A stretch of 64,000 nucleotides of DNA. It comes from Onchidella celtica (Eukaryota > Mollusca > Gastropoda > Systellommatophora > Onchidiidae). The stretch lies in contig OZ007569.1 of NCBI GenBank assembly GCA_963931925.1, forward strand, positions 74,844,400 to 74,908,399. The letters are read 5' to 3'. The position numbers and the translations under genes are program-made. The notes below the pieces were generated by a model. The model ran no database searches. It saw only the letters and a list, made by a program, of their open reading frames with translations, and was not told the DNA's origin. Of this stretch, positions 23,531 through 36,215 are shown piece by piece; position 1 is the stretch's first letter, and every line of letters starts with the position of its first letter.

Positions 23531-23787
23531 GTGTTTGCGCCCCCCTCTCACACCTCCCTTTCTCTCTCTCTCTCTCTCTCTGTACCCTCTGTGTGAGTCT
23601 GTCTATCCGTGTATGCATCTTTCTCTCCCTCTCTCTATGTGTTTGCGCCCACCTCTCCCACATCCCTTTCTCTCGCTCTCTCTTTCCCTTCCTCCCTCGT
23701 TCGCTCTCATTCTCTCTTCCACCCTCTCTCTCTCCCCTTGTCTCTCCCTCCCCCTCCCTATCTCTCTTACTCTCTCACAGTTTTAAG
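23341..23787 (+). repeat. Polypyrimidine (CT)n tract with higher-order duplication
   Basis: Nearly pure C/T on the plus strand. The word TGTACCCTCTGTGTG recurs at 23394 and 23581 (187 bp apart), and GTTTGC(A/G)CCC blocks recur three times (about 23456, 23533, 23641). The array therefore grew by segmental duplication as well as by slippage. Serine/leucine-rich open frames on both strands are artefacts. Confidence 0.85.
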
Positions 23788-24424
23788 CAGCCTCCCATGT
23801 TATTCCAATAGATATATTATAAACAACGATCCCTCATCCCTAAAACAAAACAAAGAAAAAACCCTCTCCTCTTCCATCTTCTCGTACGTTAAAGTTTCTT
23901 GTGGCAATTATCCTCAGACAGCCCAGAGCGGATAATAGATTTCAGACTTCAGATTTCACCCTATGAAGTTGAACTGTTTTGTGTTTGTGAAATATATAAC
24001 CAGCCACATTTTCTTTTGAGTCGAAATCATTAGAAATAATGAGCTGTGCAAGCTTTGACTGATCCTAGCTTTCCAGCTTCTCTTTTGCCTGTATTCTTGT
24101 CGCCTTTTTGTTCCCAGCCATTTTTTCTACAAATAATTTCTCCATTTTTTTCTCTTATTTTGGGCAGTTTTTCCCTCTTGTATCTTCCGTGCCAGTCTCT
24201 ATCACTCCACCCAGCCATCCATCTGTCTGCTCTATCTATCCTTCTGTCTTTGAATCTGTCCACTGGGTTAAAAATTTGGGGGAAAAAAACCGTTTCTACT
24301 GCCAATTATCCCATTTCGTATATTTCTTCACTCCACGCACTTAATCAGTTTTCTTTCTCTCTATCTGTGTCTCTCTGTCTCTCCAGCGGCGTCTTTAACT
24401 AGGTCGGGCAAGGCTCATCACATC

Positions 24425-24580
24425 TGAAGACCCATCCGATAGTCAGGGCTGTCACTTTCTGTTCTCGGATTATTGCTAAGATTGATGGGCCTCGTGCGAG
24501 CCTGGGGGACTCCACTTGTGCATTAGGAGGCGATTGGGAATGCGCAACGACAAAGTGAGACTGCTGAGAAGGGAAGGAAG
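24425..24580. promoter_or_regulatory. Candidate regulatory block with TALE-like word
   Basis: Complex sequence holding GGCTGTCACTTTCTG (TGTCA at 24450-24454) and AAGATTGATGGG (a Pbx-like TGAT core) 30 bases away. Conservation untested. Confidence 0.22.
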
Positions 24581-25819
24581 GAAGGAAGGGAGGAAGAATT
24601 AGAAAGGAGACCAGAGAAAGAGAGACTGCAGAAGCGAAGGTCGGGGATGTGCGAAGGATAAAGAAATTGGAGAAAAAGAAATGAAAAAGAAAAGCGTTAG
24701 ACAATGTAGGGTGTAATTACGGGTGGATGGACAGAAGAGCGGGTGAATGGATGAATGCAAGAATTAATGAAAGGATGAACGAAAAGAAGACAACCCAGCC
24801 GAGAAAGGAATTAAAATCGCTGAAAGAAAGGTATAATTTTTCTTTGCATCTGTTTTCGAAGATTAGAAACAACCACACGTACCCAAAGGAAATAATTACA
24901 TAAAAGAAAACTGCTCGAGAATGGACAGACGGAATAAAAATAAAATTTAATGATAAATGAAATTAAACGGCCAAAATAAAAAAAACAAGCAAAACATGTG
25001 GAATTTATGCTGGGAAAGAAACATTAAAAACACATGATTTGGGGGCGAATTAATATGGACAGGAGAAACAGAGGGTAGTGGTCGATCAAAGTTTCAGATG
25101 CACTTTGTGAAATGTTATTCTTCTCAAGGTATAATTTGTACATAGTCCACATTTCAACTGCACGAAGGGAAACGCCCCGAGCACAATAATTTTATTCATC
25201 AGCAGATATTTTAAAACTAACCAGGTAACAGGACATTCCAAAATAGTTTTCCTCTTCCACAACCTCCCCTAGAGCATTCCCTCCCCCTCATCCTTCTACA
25301 TAAAAAAAGGGGGGGGGGTGGAATTTGGTACCCAATATAATTCACATCACACTAGATCTATGTTTGTTTAAAAGTGTTTAGTACACAGAACAATATGGAA
25401 GCATCAGTCAACTTCGGACCCTACTGAATAATTATGGTGATCTGTATGGCTACATTGGCCCATGTCAGTAAATAGGTCAAGTTTATTGTAGGTCTGACGG
25501 TCAATGCCAAATACGCAGAAGAACCAGCAAACATGCTTTGAAAAACATTTAACAACAACAACAAGAACGAACGGAGTGGAGTGTGTATGTGTGCAGGGGA
25601 AATGGGGGTGGTGCTCCTGTATGGTCAATAGATAATACACACAGAGATGTGCAACACTGGGTGAGTATTTGACCTATCCGTCAGAGGTATCTGTGTTTTA
25701 TTCAGCTCCCAGACTTCCCCACTGGTGTCGACGATCCTCCACCCACACACACACCTACCACTGAACACAGGACCGACAAAAACAACCAGCGCATGCAGAA
25801 AACAAGATGTTTGGAAAAG

Positions 25820-26330
25820 TAGGATGTGTTAAACAATGTGGCTGATGGAGACAAAAATCCCGTTTCAATTCTTCTTGCGGAGGCCATAGGAATATTTGGG
25901 AATAATGGAAGTGAAGCCAGAGTTTTGATGCAGGCAGGCACAGAGATGTTTCCAGGCAGCATCGCTACCTTGCTTAAGATCCATCTCCAGGAAGGCCGGC
26001 CGTCGCAAATAGGGTCTTTTTCAGTGCCGGGCTCAATAGGAAATTGGCGCGAACCCCGCGGCTGCCACTGGGACACATGCAATTGTGAGCAGTAATTTCT
26101 GGGAGAAATTGGAAATAGTGATAAGTATCGAGGAGTCGGCGAGAGCCGGGAGAAACGCAGACAGCCGTGGGATGACAAACGCGTCCAGGAATCAATTTCA
26201 ATTGACAGAGTAAATGAAATCGAGGGGAGATCATTAACGGAGGTATTGGCCTTTTCCTCTCTTTCTCCCAGTATTTCAAAAATTATTTTGGTTATCCCCC
26301 CGTTTCGTATGCCATTCCTGGCCATGCGCA
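25820..26330. promoter_or_regulatory. Candidate regulatory block, about 500 bp
   Basis: The longest stretch of balanced, repeat-free sequence in the putative intron. Contains TGACA at 26173-26177 and 26203-26207 (the second in CAATTGACAGAGTAAATGA) and ATTAAC at 26233. A 207-codon frame is open on the minus strand (25702-26325), but its product has no recognisable domain, and a plus-strand frame overlaps it. I read the openness as a result of local base composition. Confidence 0.25.
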
Positions 26331-27119
26331 GTCTTGGAGCTGCTCGGATAAGGCGTTGGAGAGGAATTTAAGCGACAGGATTAGGGTGGGCAAGAAATGT
26401 AGAGACTACTCTTGTGAAGAAGATTCGGGTCTGGAGATTGCTTAGACAGGTCATTAAGAAACAAATCCGCCGCTGCTGAGTTGCTACACAATTGAATTCA
26501 CCGAAGAAAAGAGATAGTGCACTGTAAATTATGGACTAAAGTCGTACAGATTGGCTGGACAGAATACAACTTTTTAGCGTCTGCATTTTCTTACCATCAT
26601 AGTTCGTAATTTCGACAAATAGTTAAAAAAAAAAAAATTATATCCCGTGCTGTGCGGGAGGCCAACGTCAGTCTTGTCGTTCAAAACATTATTTGGTATT
26701 GCCATTTATTTATCTATTTATTTTTATTTCTAAAGATCTACATCCATGATGAAGGTAAACTTGGGCTCATGGCGTGCAACATTACGAAATACTCACTTTC
26801 AAACAGATTAAGGGAATCTTCTTCAAATACCCGAAACAAAAAGTCTCAACTGGACAGGAGGTTCCAAAGCAATGAAACAAAATATGAAAATATTTTAACT
26901 GTAGATAGATTCTATTTCTACAAATAAAAATAAAAAGAAGAAAAAAACTCCCTGCGATATTTTTCCAAAACATTAAAAAACCAGAACAACAAAAGGAAAC
27001 AACAACAGAAAGAATGGGCAGAAAAAAAAAATAAGGTGGAAGGAAAGAGTGAGAGATGGAGAGAGATGCAAAAGGAAAAAACAACAGGCTTAAAAAAATG
27101 ATTGCAAGTTTAGAACTCC

Positions 27120-27310
27120 GATTAAGATCTCGCCAGACGTTTCCCTCAGCGGCAAAAAAGTCGTTTACAGCCGGCCATTTCCTGCTTTGGATGCGCCGTT
27201 TTTAATTTTACACCCTGGTGGCGCCTCTTGCGGCTGGGTAGTCTCCGGGTAGCCTCCCCGTCACTCATCAGTCTCCCATCATACACCGCTGGCGAGGTAG
27301 CAGGTGCTTC
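27120..27310. promoter_or_regulatory. Candidate regulatory block (weak)
   Basis: GC-richer repeat-free block with GTTTTTAATTTTACACCC and CCCCGTCACTCATCAGTCTC, followed by a CTTT microsatellite (27331-27362). Motif evidence only. Confidence 0.17.
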
Positions 27311-30300
27311 ACAAACATAATAGTAGCATTTTCTTTTCTTTCTTGCTTTCTTTCTTTCTTGTCTCCCTGGACTATTCGGAATGAAAATGCTCTAGTATCT
27401 CCTGGCGGTAAAAACTGATTCTCATCAATCTACTTGACGGTTTTAAATCTGGCAGTTATGAAGTTTAATTTCCACATTTTCCATTAAAAAAAAAAAAAAG
27501 CAAATCATCAGGACTTTTCTCGCCAAATTCTTAAGTTTCTGAGACTTTTTGTCTTCCACACATTTTACAATTATTTCTAATAATTCATGTGCAGGTTTGA
27601 CAGAAGTCCTGATTTTTGACAGGGAACACTCATCTACAGAACACTTTAGATGTATGTATTTAAGAAAAACATATTTTGAGACATCTTGAATTCCATCACG
27701 TTTTTTTACAGTCACACAAATAAATAGTTCTACTCTACCTTTTATCGCCAAAGGAAAAAGTGCAAGAAGTCAGTTGCTTCCAAATGAAAAAAAACACAGG
27801 AATATTACTTAATTTTCGTCTAATTTTCAATGATGGCAGTTCCCACATGACAAAATGCAAGAAATGCTCATGGCTCCTGTCAAGTCGTCCCCATTTTTTA
27901 AAATTATTGTTGTTAAAGCTGCAGGAATTTTGGCAATGTCACATATTTTTCCGAAGACAGCAAGGAAAATATGACACTAATGGCCTGCTTTGTTTGTTCT
28001 AATTGGTGCTGGTGGGAGAGGGTTGTGTGTGCACAGACAGATACAGTTCTGTAAAACAACACAGGGTTCCCTCCTGCATATATTACGTACAATAGAGAAT
28101 GGAGACTGTTGTTCTTTAGATGTTGATTTGGTTATTGTTGTTGGTACAGAGATGCTAATGGCGGCCTTTTTTGGTCGTATTGAATGTAGGGATTTTTCAA
28201 TATCCTTGCCCTTTTTTCCATGACTAGTTTCTTGCTACAAACTTGTGAACACGGCATTATAGAACAAAGGCCGTACCGCAAAGTTCTGTTCTGTGCATGC
28301 AGTGTCCACAATGGGACATTATACAAACCAGTTTGCAGTTTTGTTTTTCATTGTTCTGTTCAGTACTAGCAATCCCTACCGCAAAATGCCTTGGTAGCAA
28401 ATCCTCATGGTTTCATCCACAAAGCGGTAGAATTTGCAAAGATTGTGCATTCCCAGTAATCAGTGTGTCACTTATCTGAGCAACCTCTCTTCGCAATGCA
28501 CAACCAGTTTGTTGGTGCTGTTTCAAGAACATTTTTCAAGCCCTCTGTTTCGTCTCCATCGTCATCTCACCATTATCATAAACTCCTTCTTTTCTATCTC
28601 CCGTCACCTCCTTCTTGACCTCTCCAAGTCCCTATCTATGGCTATCTTGTCTTTGTACCTTGCGACCTGCCGCCAACGTGAGTACGATTGCCAGGGACTG
28701 TTACTCACTCATCTTGAACTGAGCGCACACAACGTACACACCAGAAAACACAAAACGGCCCCAATCTGCACCATTCACTTCAAGCATATCCAAGTTATGG
28801 CCATCGCAGGCTGGAAGGGTTGGGCATAAAACAGGTTTTATGAGTGGGAAAAGGTAGACTTGAGGGTTATTTTATGAGACGTTAAGAGTTGCGGATGTCT
28901 AACGAGGCTTACTTGCCGCAATCAAAGTGGCAGCGCCCCATGCTAGGGAAAACGCTGGAGGCAATACACACTGAGAGATAGGAGCTCCACAAATACATGA
29001 CAGCCGTAAGTGTGTTTGTATTATTTTTTACTCATACAATAATATATGGGTATATTTAATTTAAGGAACGTTGTGCTCTAAATGTGAAAGGGTGATCATT
29101 TCTACAAGAGCTGGGAAGCGAGTACAAAATAAAACAACAGGCAAAAAAAAGGCGTAACAAGAGGGCACTGAAAAAAATAAGTTATTTATCTCCACGAGGA
29201 AATATAATCAAATCAAAGAAACCAGGATTTTATTTCTGTTGGTCTCGCATGTTTTTCGGTGACTGAAATCGGAAGCCTCAACTTGACCCACTTCTGGAAT
29301 GCAATCATCAGGGTATGGACATTCACTATTAACAAAAAAAACCCACATAAAATCCATTCGTAGGCTATTTTCACTGCACAGAATGATTTGCCGAAAGCGA
29401 ATTGGATTTCTACTGAAGTAAGCGCATGCATGCAATATCCTACAGGTTTACACACAAGTTTAAGAATTCACAATACAAAAGCAAAAGGTGAACTTTCTGT
29501 TTTCCCCTTCCAATCATCCTACGTTCAACATCCAGCCCTTTACTTCTAAGTTCACACCCACTCCCAGCCCTGCACCCCGCCCATTTCCCCCATTATCCGT
29601 ACCTGCTCATTAAAACTTTGGGCAGGAAAATGGCTTAAAAAGAAAAACAGTTCCTACAACAAAACACACAAAACTTTAAAGAGAAAGACCTGGTGAAGCT
29701 TGAAGACGTCAAAACGTGGAATTCTGCTGGCGCCGTCCTGGTCTCGCGTGACGTGACTAACGCAATGTGAGTTCAGGTAGATGGATGCAGGCACAGCCAA
29801 TGCAGGAGTTGGGATATTATAATGATATTTATTTCCAGGCTGACGTTGCTATTACATGCCTGTTACTGTAAATAACCTCTCTACAAACATCTGACATTAC
29901 TAGACTTTTTTATTTTTATTTTTAAAGTCCTGAACAAATGAGTATCGTTTGAATGTTTTCTCCCTGGGTTGTCAGCAAGTCTTTATCCTGTTTGCTAAGT
30001 TCTTTGGACCGAGCCACCGACGTCTGACATCTTACAGCTACGGAGACCGACAAGTGGATTGTTTTTGGGTACCGTACTTATATCAATATAAGTATCTCTC
30101 AAATTTTATTTGAATTTATATCCCCAAAAAATAAAAATCCTATATCATTAAAGAATTCTGTTTTCTTGTCTTTGGTCGTGTTTCTTATCCATCAGCATAA
30201 TCATATATAATTATGGTCTGTCGGCAGTTGCTTTGCAAAATATCGGGTTTCTAATAAACCAGCGGAAGAATGCACGTTAGTGGCATGTCACTTTAGTATC

Positions 30301-31499
30301 TTCAGTACTTTAATCCAATGTCTTCATCTACCAACTTGTCTGTCACACTGCTATTATGCCATTCCAGCTTTTCCTACCTCATTCGTCCTTTCAAGGCAAA
30401 TGAATAATAAACTATGAATAGGAGGCAAATTCTCTAAGTTTCGCTGGACTCTGAGAGAGATTTGGGAACAACAACAAAATCAGCCACAATTACCTCACAC
30501 AAAAAGGAACAGCACAAACTCACATGGCAGAAATCTCCAGGCAATCATTAGTTAATCGTTTTCAATTTTCTACTGCCAAACCACGAGCAGTTAAACATCT
30601 CTGTGTTTCACCGTAACTCAGCCTACTGTCTGCCGGCAAGTCCTGCTCAAACGCTAAAATCTTGACATTTCATTACAACATGCTCATAATTGTCCAATGT
30701 TTATCTTAAAAATGGACTCTTAAGAGTGCAAGGTAGTGCATGGAGCTTTCCTTCTGGATATCTGAACATTTCTGTGTGGGTTAGCACCACCCTGGTTTGG
30801 GTGAAACAGCCCTCAACGCCGGATTTTTTTTTTTTTATCCTGCCATGGGCCATGATTCCAGGGGATGTCTAATCTCTCACTGAGATCTTCAGCAATGAGG
30901 AGGTAGGAATCTTCACCGACCGTGAGCACTGAGGAAGCTCTTTTACTCACTGACACCAAGTGCGATAGGCGCTCGTGAGGGACGTTAAAGAGATAGATAC
31001 TGTGTGTATTGTGCGTTTTATCTGATCCCCTCTAGCATAAGGGGCTCTCAAAAGGAGTCTTCACAGAGGAATGTCTTTTCCTGTTAATTGTATGACTGTG
31101 AAATTGGGTTTTTCCATACCCTATTATACTCCTCGGTGTATTACAAACACAATAGAAATCGCGAATGGTGTCATCATGAGCTTATCACTGATATAAAATA
31201 ATATCACAGATATCTTTGCAGCATCCACCACGTCATTCGTTTTGCAAACGCCTCATGGTACAACTAAGCGAACAAGACTATGCTGAATTCAAATGGTATT
31301 ACGTCAAATTAATATAAAGTCCAGTTAAATTAAAAAGAATCGTGAACATATTAAAGTGAATGGCATGGAAGTCGCAGTCACTGATCATGCCATAAAATTA
31401 TATAAATTATAGAATTCTTATGTGCCATGGGTAGGTGCTCTTAAAAAAGCTAAGACTCCAGATTCTATGTCCATTTATATCAAAAGTATATTTCCGCAA

Positions 31500-31930
31500 A
31501 TGAAAGCGGCCGCCGGTTTCTCTATCGCGTCTTTTCCTGGTTGTCAATTGAAATGTTAAGATATTCAATTTTTAAAAGACATTTTGAATGAAATGTTTTA
31601 CCTTCCCTGGTGTGCCAGAGAAACCATTGTACACGCTACAAAACCCACCAGCGCAGACGCACGCTGATCCTAAGAGTTGTCAGTGTGTGAAGGCCACTTG
31701 AGGCCAAAGTTAGAGAGGGGAAAAAAGGGTCATTTTGCTGGCAGGATTGGCAGTAAATTTCACACTGTGTCTGGCATGGCAGGGATCCTACCCGGCAACT
31801 TCTCATGATTTACGAGCAAACACAGCCAAAAGTGTTTGTTGCAGGCTGTCGGTGCCAGAGATGCCCTGAGTCAACACATTAAGCAGGAAAGGAGCCAGTG
31901 TCTAGCTGGCAAATGGGCGATTCACTCAGG
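31500..31930. promoter_or_regulatory. Candidate regulatory block, about 430 bp
   Basis: Complex sequence with TTGTCAATTG (TGTCA at 31542-31546) and CATGATTTACGAGCAAACA (from 31804), which joins a TGATTTA homeodomain/TALE-type word to a forkhead-like GCAAACA. No simple repeat inside. Confidence 0.22.
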
Positions 31931-32775
31931 ACTACCAGGATCGTAGCAAATATCATCTGTTGAATGTTTCGGTCCATTCTCAGTCTAAAATATCATAAAT
32001 ACCAAAGATCCAACAGTCTAAAAGAAAAAAAAAAGTTACGAAATCCTAAATCGGTACTTAAACCCACCAAACTGTTCCCTCCTCTGCCACTTCTAAACAT
32101 CAAAATACACTACGGTATATTAATTTCGCTTTGTTTTTGTTTTGTTTTTAACCCACCACATGAAAAAGAAAACAAAAAATGAAATTGGCTAAATTGAAAA
32201 AAAAATCTCGGTTTTATTAGTTTGTCGATCGGTAAATATCCATATTTTTTAAGTGTTAGTTTTGAGCAACTTTGTAGCTCGACTATCACAGTTCTCTATA
32301 TAATTATACTGTGTTTGCATTTACAGTTATTTTCTGAAGATTGCATTGTTCAGCTGGAAACTCTAGGGACTGTTGTATTGTCTCTCCAGTGATAAGCAGA
32401 GGCCAGTAATACACTTTGTTTGCTCGGATAGAAAATCTGATGTTTCCTTGACGTTACGCTATGACTGATTCAGTGCTCCCTGAAAGTTGATGAATGCAGT
32501 CAGTTTTTGGGGTAACTTTATCCTTTGACATCAACTCAATCAGTGGCTGTCAAACTCCAGGAAACATATTCATGAGCTTTCAACCCCCATAAAAGAAGAT
32601 AAAAATAAATCCAAGATGCATAGAAACTTTATGAAGCAAATAAATGTTTTTTCAACAGCTTCTGGAAGTAATATTATTGCCATCGACACTATCGTGAATA
32701 CAACACATAATAATACAAAACATGTTTCATACTGTTGCAGAATTAGCAGGTGTCTGAAAAAGTGACAGAGGGGCC

Positions 32776-32828
32776 AATGAATGAATGAATGAATGAATGA
32801 ATGAATGAATGAATGACGAATGAATGAG
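32776..32828. repeat. (GAAT)n microsatellite
   Basis: About ten GAAT units, then an interrupted pair. Confidence 0.92.
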
Positions 32829-33269
32829 GAATTTTTTTCTGATCCAGGCAGGAATTCACTTTTCCTACCCGGGATGAATGGAGACAAAATGAGTGTATTA
32901 CTGAATAAACTCACACGTTTCTGGATGGTCCCAAATACATGACAATACTCCCTGCTAGTAACAGCATTCCACCGAGTCGCTTCATATTAAACGTTTTGAC
33001 CTCTGGACATCGCTCAGACCTCCATCTCGGCCAGTTACATTTTCACAAGAACTGAACCCAGGCCACATTAGTCACTCACGGAAAAAGAAATATTTAGGCA
33101 GACTGGACCAAAATAAGCCCGAGAGTTTCCAGTAACTTGCCAAAAAATGGTCCTCGTAAATTTGGTTCCAGAAGAGTTGTATAAACTGGAATGAGGAATG
33201 TGGGAGGTAACTCAGCAGTGTCGTAAAGAACGGCTAGATAAGATGATTTGTTTTTCCTTTCCTCTTCTG

Positions 33270-33485
33270 TAAGGGAGGTATCATACTAAGCCCTGTCTAA
33301 CACAGTCAGATGCTGCCAGCAATAAGTACACCAAAGAACAGTGGCAGAAGCTGACTGTGTCTGACTGGCCTTAGAATGATAGGGTCTTTCCGGATTTACT
33401 AGGAAAATATAGAAAATTACGTGTACACTTTTTGACCGCCGGCATTTGACTGTGTCTGAGCGGGCTTAGTATGATACCTCCCTTA
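33270..33485. mobile_element. Foldback MITE with 24-bp perfect terminal inverted repeats
   Basis: 33270-33293 is the exact reverse complement of 33462-33485, 24 of 24 bases; each begins TAAGGGAGGTATCATACTAA. Inverted similarity continues inwards through ACACAGTCA (33300-33308 and 33447-33455). Both ends include a terminal TA, consistent with a TA target duplication of the Tc1/mariner superfamily. A degenerate second copy of the right end lies inside at 33352-33382. The first arm, from 33300, also pairs with 33342-33360. No coding capacity, so it would need a transposase in trans. Confidence 0.8.
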
Positions 33486-35109
33486 GATTCATTCAAGCCT
33501 AGCGGGTGAGAGCAGCATTTATTTTACTGTTGATACTTTCGTCCGGCTATGGAGAAGACAACAAAATATTATAATAGAATCATTTCAATGTTGCAGCCAT
33601 CCAGATTACTAAGAAACCGTTCACTGGTTCGCCGAACAGGAAATAAAATTGTAGAAATATTACAAACTTAAAACAAAATCATGGATGTTCAGGATGAGTG
33701 GGAAACAATTCCAAGGGCGGGGTGAGAGTTAAGGAACTTAACATTCAAGTAATTCTGGTTGTTGCTTTTTTGTCGTGCCGTACATCCTCCTATTTATCTT
33801 TGTATTTGAGTAATCGCCCATGCACACACCAACGCATAGAGCTGACCTGGGCGGGAACCACAGCGGCGAAGATAACTCAACGCAAGGCAATGTATGACAT
33901 TATTTAAAACAGTTGCTTCCCTTCAATCATTTGTCATCGACACGCCATCTCGCAAATTCTCTCGCTTATTTTTACTGCCGCGTATAATGTTCAAGAATAG
34001 AATGTGATAACCCCGTTATTTTTATTATCGCTCATACACGCGTTTTGTTTTCCTTTGCCCCCACAAAAGCGATAGACTTGACAGAGGTTCAGATAAAAGT
34101 GTGCGGGGGTTGGAAGAGAGGCGCATAAATCATAGTGTCATGTCAAAATCTTGACATTCAGCAAACCCGTCTCCCCTCCCACTTTTCTTTCCCTTCTCTT
34201 GATTCAATTTTGTCTTTCACCTGTTTTCCCTGTTTGTTTAAATATCGGCATGAAAGTTCTTCCCCAAAACATCTTTTTCTTCATCAACAAAAGCCTTACC
34301 TTTTCAATATTCTTTTTGTTTTTCTCGATTGGCCATTGCAAATATTCAAATACTCTTTACGCTTCTGTATGTCTGACTGGTTCTGTTAGATTACAGGTAG
34401 TTTTCTTGTGCAGTTCCAGCTCTCTGAGATTCCCCTTTTTCTGTTAGTTTACAGTTGGCTTTGACCCCCACTGGATTGGCCGCTTTTTCCCGAGGAATTG
34501 CAGCCTCTCCGAGTTCTTTGTTAGGTTTTCCCTGTCTTTGTGACGTTGACTTTTGTGGTACACAGCGTACACATTCCAGTGGTTCATACTGTGCCACACC
34601 CGGTACTCCACTTTCATTCCTTTCACAAGCAGAAAATAATTAATAAGTATTTCAACTTTCTTTCTTGACCATGAGATCAACAGCATCAACAACAACGACA
34701 ACAACAACAACATGCAGAGCGACAACAACAAGAAGTCGACCATAAACTCTCTACATGCAGGTATAAGACCATCTTGTCTCCCACCCCTTTTCTTGCTGCT
34801 TTCCGCTCCCAATTCATCCCGACCCCTTCACCCCCTTCACCTCTCATTACTGCTACCTCGTCCGCCCCTTTATCACCATCATCTGAGTTGTTATCGTCGA
34901 CGTCAACGCTTATCTAGGACGACGGAGGCAGAAGTGCCCCGGACCAGCAGTCAGCGTGAGGGATAGACAGATGAAAATGGAGACAGTGAAGGCTAAAACC
35001 AGAAAAAAAGAAACAGGCGCAACCGTGCGTCGGCGTGAGTTCATTTTGTCTAACTCCGTGGAAACGGCGAGCTACAGGGGGTGATTATGATTGTGTCTAC
35101 CGTGTGATA

Positions 35110-35480
35110 TATGCTTGACACTTTACATCAAGCTTGTGGGTGTCAAATTCACTTTGACAAAACCCGGTAAGTAGCCATATGGGTCACGTATAATAAATTA
35201 AACTGATATCACTATTTTGGTAACAGCAACGTGCACAAAGACAGGAATGTGAAGGGGCAAGAATTTACCGCTCATATATGCGAATTATAAAACAGATTTT
35301 ATTTCATGTCGTTGTTTTTTTGTTTTTTTTTTGCGTACAGTCAAATTTGATGGCTTCAATTTCAAGAGTAAATTAATCATTTTTCATATGAAAATGTCGA
35401 ATTTATTGTCGACTTTGACAAAACGTCACAGCTATGTCAGAAATGACGTGTGTGCTGAGTGTTGTCAAGATGTCAAGTTG
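35110..35480. promoter_or_regulatory. Cluster of seven TGACA/TGTCA words
   Basis: TGACA or TGTCA at 35116, 35141, 35155, 35416, 35435, 35463 and 35471, forming two tight groups. Two of these share CTTTGACAAAAC. The core TGACA is the Meis/Prep/Tgif half-site, and roughly one is expected by chance in this length. A site bound by Meis itself is a reasonable but untested reading. Confidence 0.35.
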
Positions 35481-36119
35481 AAGCTTCTTTAAAAGGCACG
35501 TCAACAATGGACTACTAAACAACCAGATATTATATAGAATCCACTTGAAAGGTTTCACCTGAACTGCAACAAATCATGACTTCAAGGAGAGACGGTGTAA
35601 ACCTGCAAACACATAAGTATGCCAAGCTGCCAAAGCCCTGAATTTAGATTAATGTATAATTTGCATACGTCTTCTCGGTGATTAGTCACAGACAGAGGAA
35701 ACCAGAAAACTGATAGTTCAGGTATTTCTCTTCAAATTGACGAGACAATTCAGGGTCTAAGAGACGATTTATCTTTATACAAAATGATGATACATGAATT
35801 ATTTCTTCGTCGTTTCTTTGTTTAGTATTTCAAATGGAAAATTCAAGCCAATCAGAATTTTATTTTTTCTGGCTTTGACATTAGACAGTAGCAAAGTATA
35901 CAAAGAAGAGATACGTTGCATACCAAAGGGGGGACAAATGTGCAGAACTACTTTTAAATTTCCAGTTACGTCTAAATTGGCTGTATCTCCACTTTTCCCA
36001 TGTTTGTTCATTTTTGAACGAGCCAAAAACCTGGCGTATACGTCATTTGTTTGCGGGATGAGAAGCGCTGAAGTGGGGGTGCATTTTGTCATATGTTAGC
36101 AATAAGTGCGAGAAGGGTC

Positions 36120-36215
36120 CCCGCGCGGTAGTTAGGATGAATTACTCCAAAAGATCCGGCCGAAGCTTGTAGGCCCCTGCTGCCAAAACGCATTAGGGTG
36201 ATCCCCCCTTTTATG
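36120..36215. promoter_or_regulatory. Candidate regulatory block (weak)
   Basis: Short GC-richer stretch with GGATGAATTACTCCAAAAG followed by GGCCGAAGCTTG. Motif evidence only. Confidence 0.13.

Noticed and set aside
25702-26325. 207-codon minus-strand frame as a gene
   Set aside because: No recognisable domain, no homopolymer-free splice context that I could support, and an overlapping open frame on the other strand. Kept only as a candidate regulatory block.
28434-28829. 131-codon plus-strand frame
   Set aside because: Composition looks random, with no domain and no splice or promoter context.
34381-34405. Possible LAQDTG exon word on the minus strand near TTTTCTTGTGCAG
   Set aside because: Translates to TAQENYL-like sequence without the flanking Meis residues.
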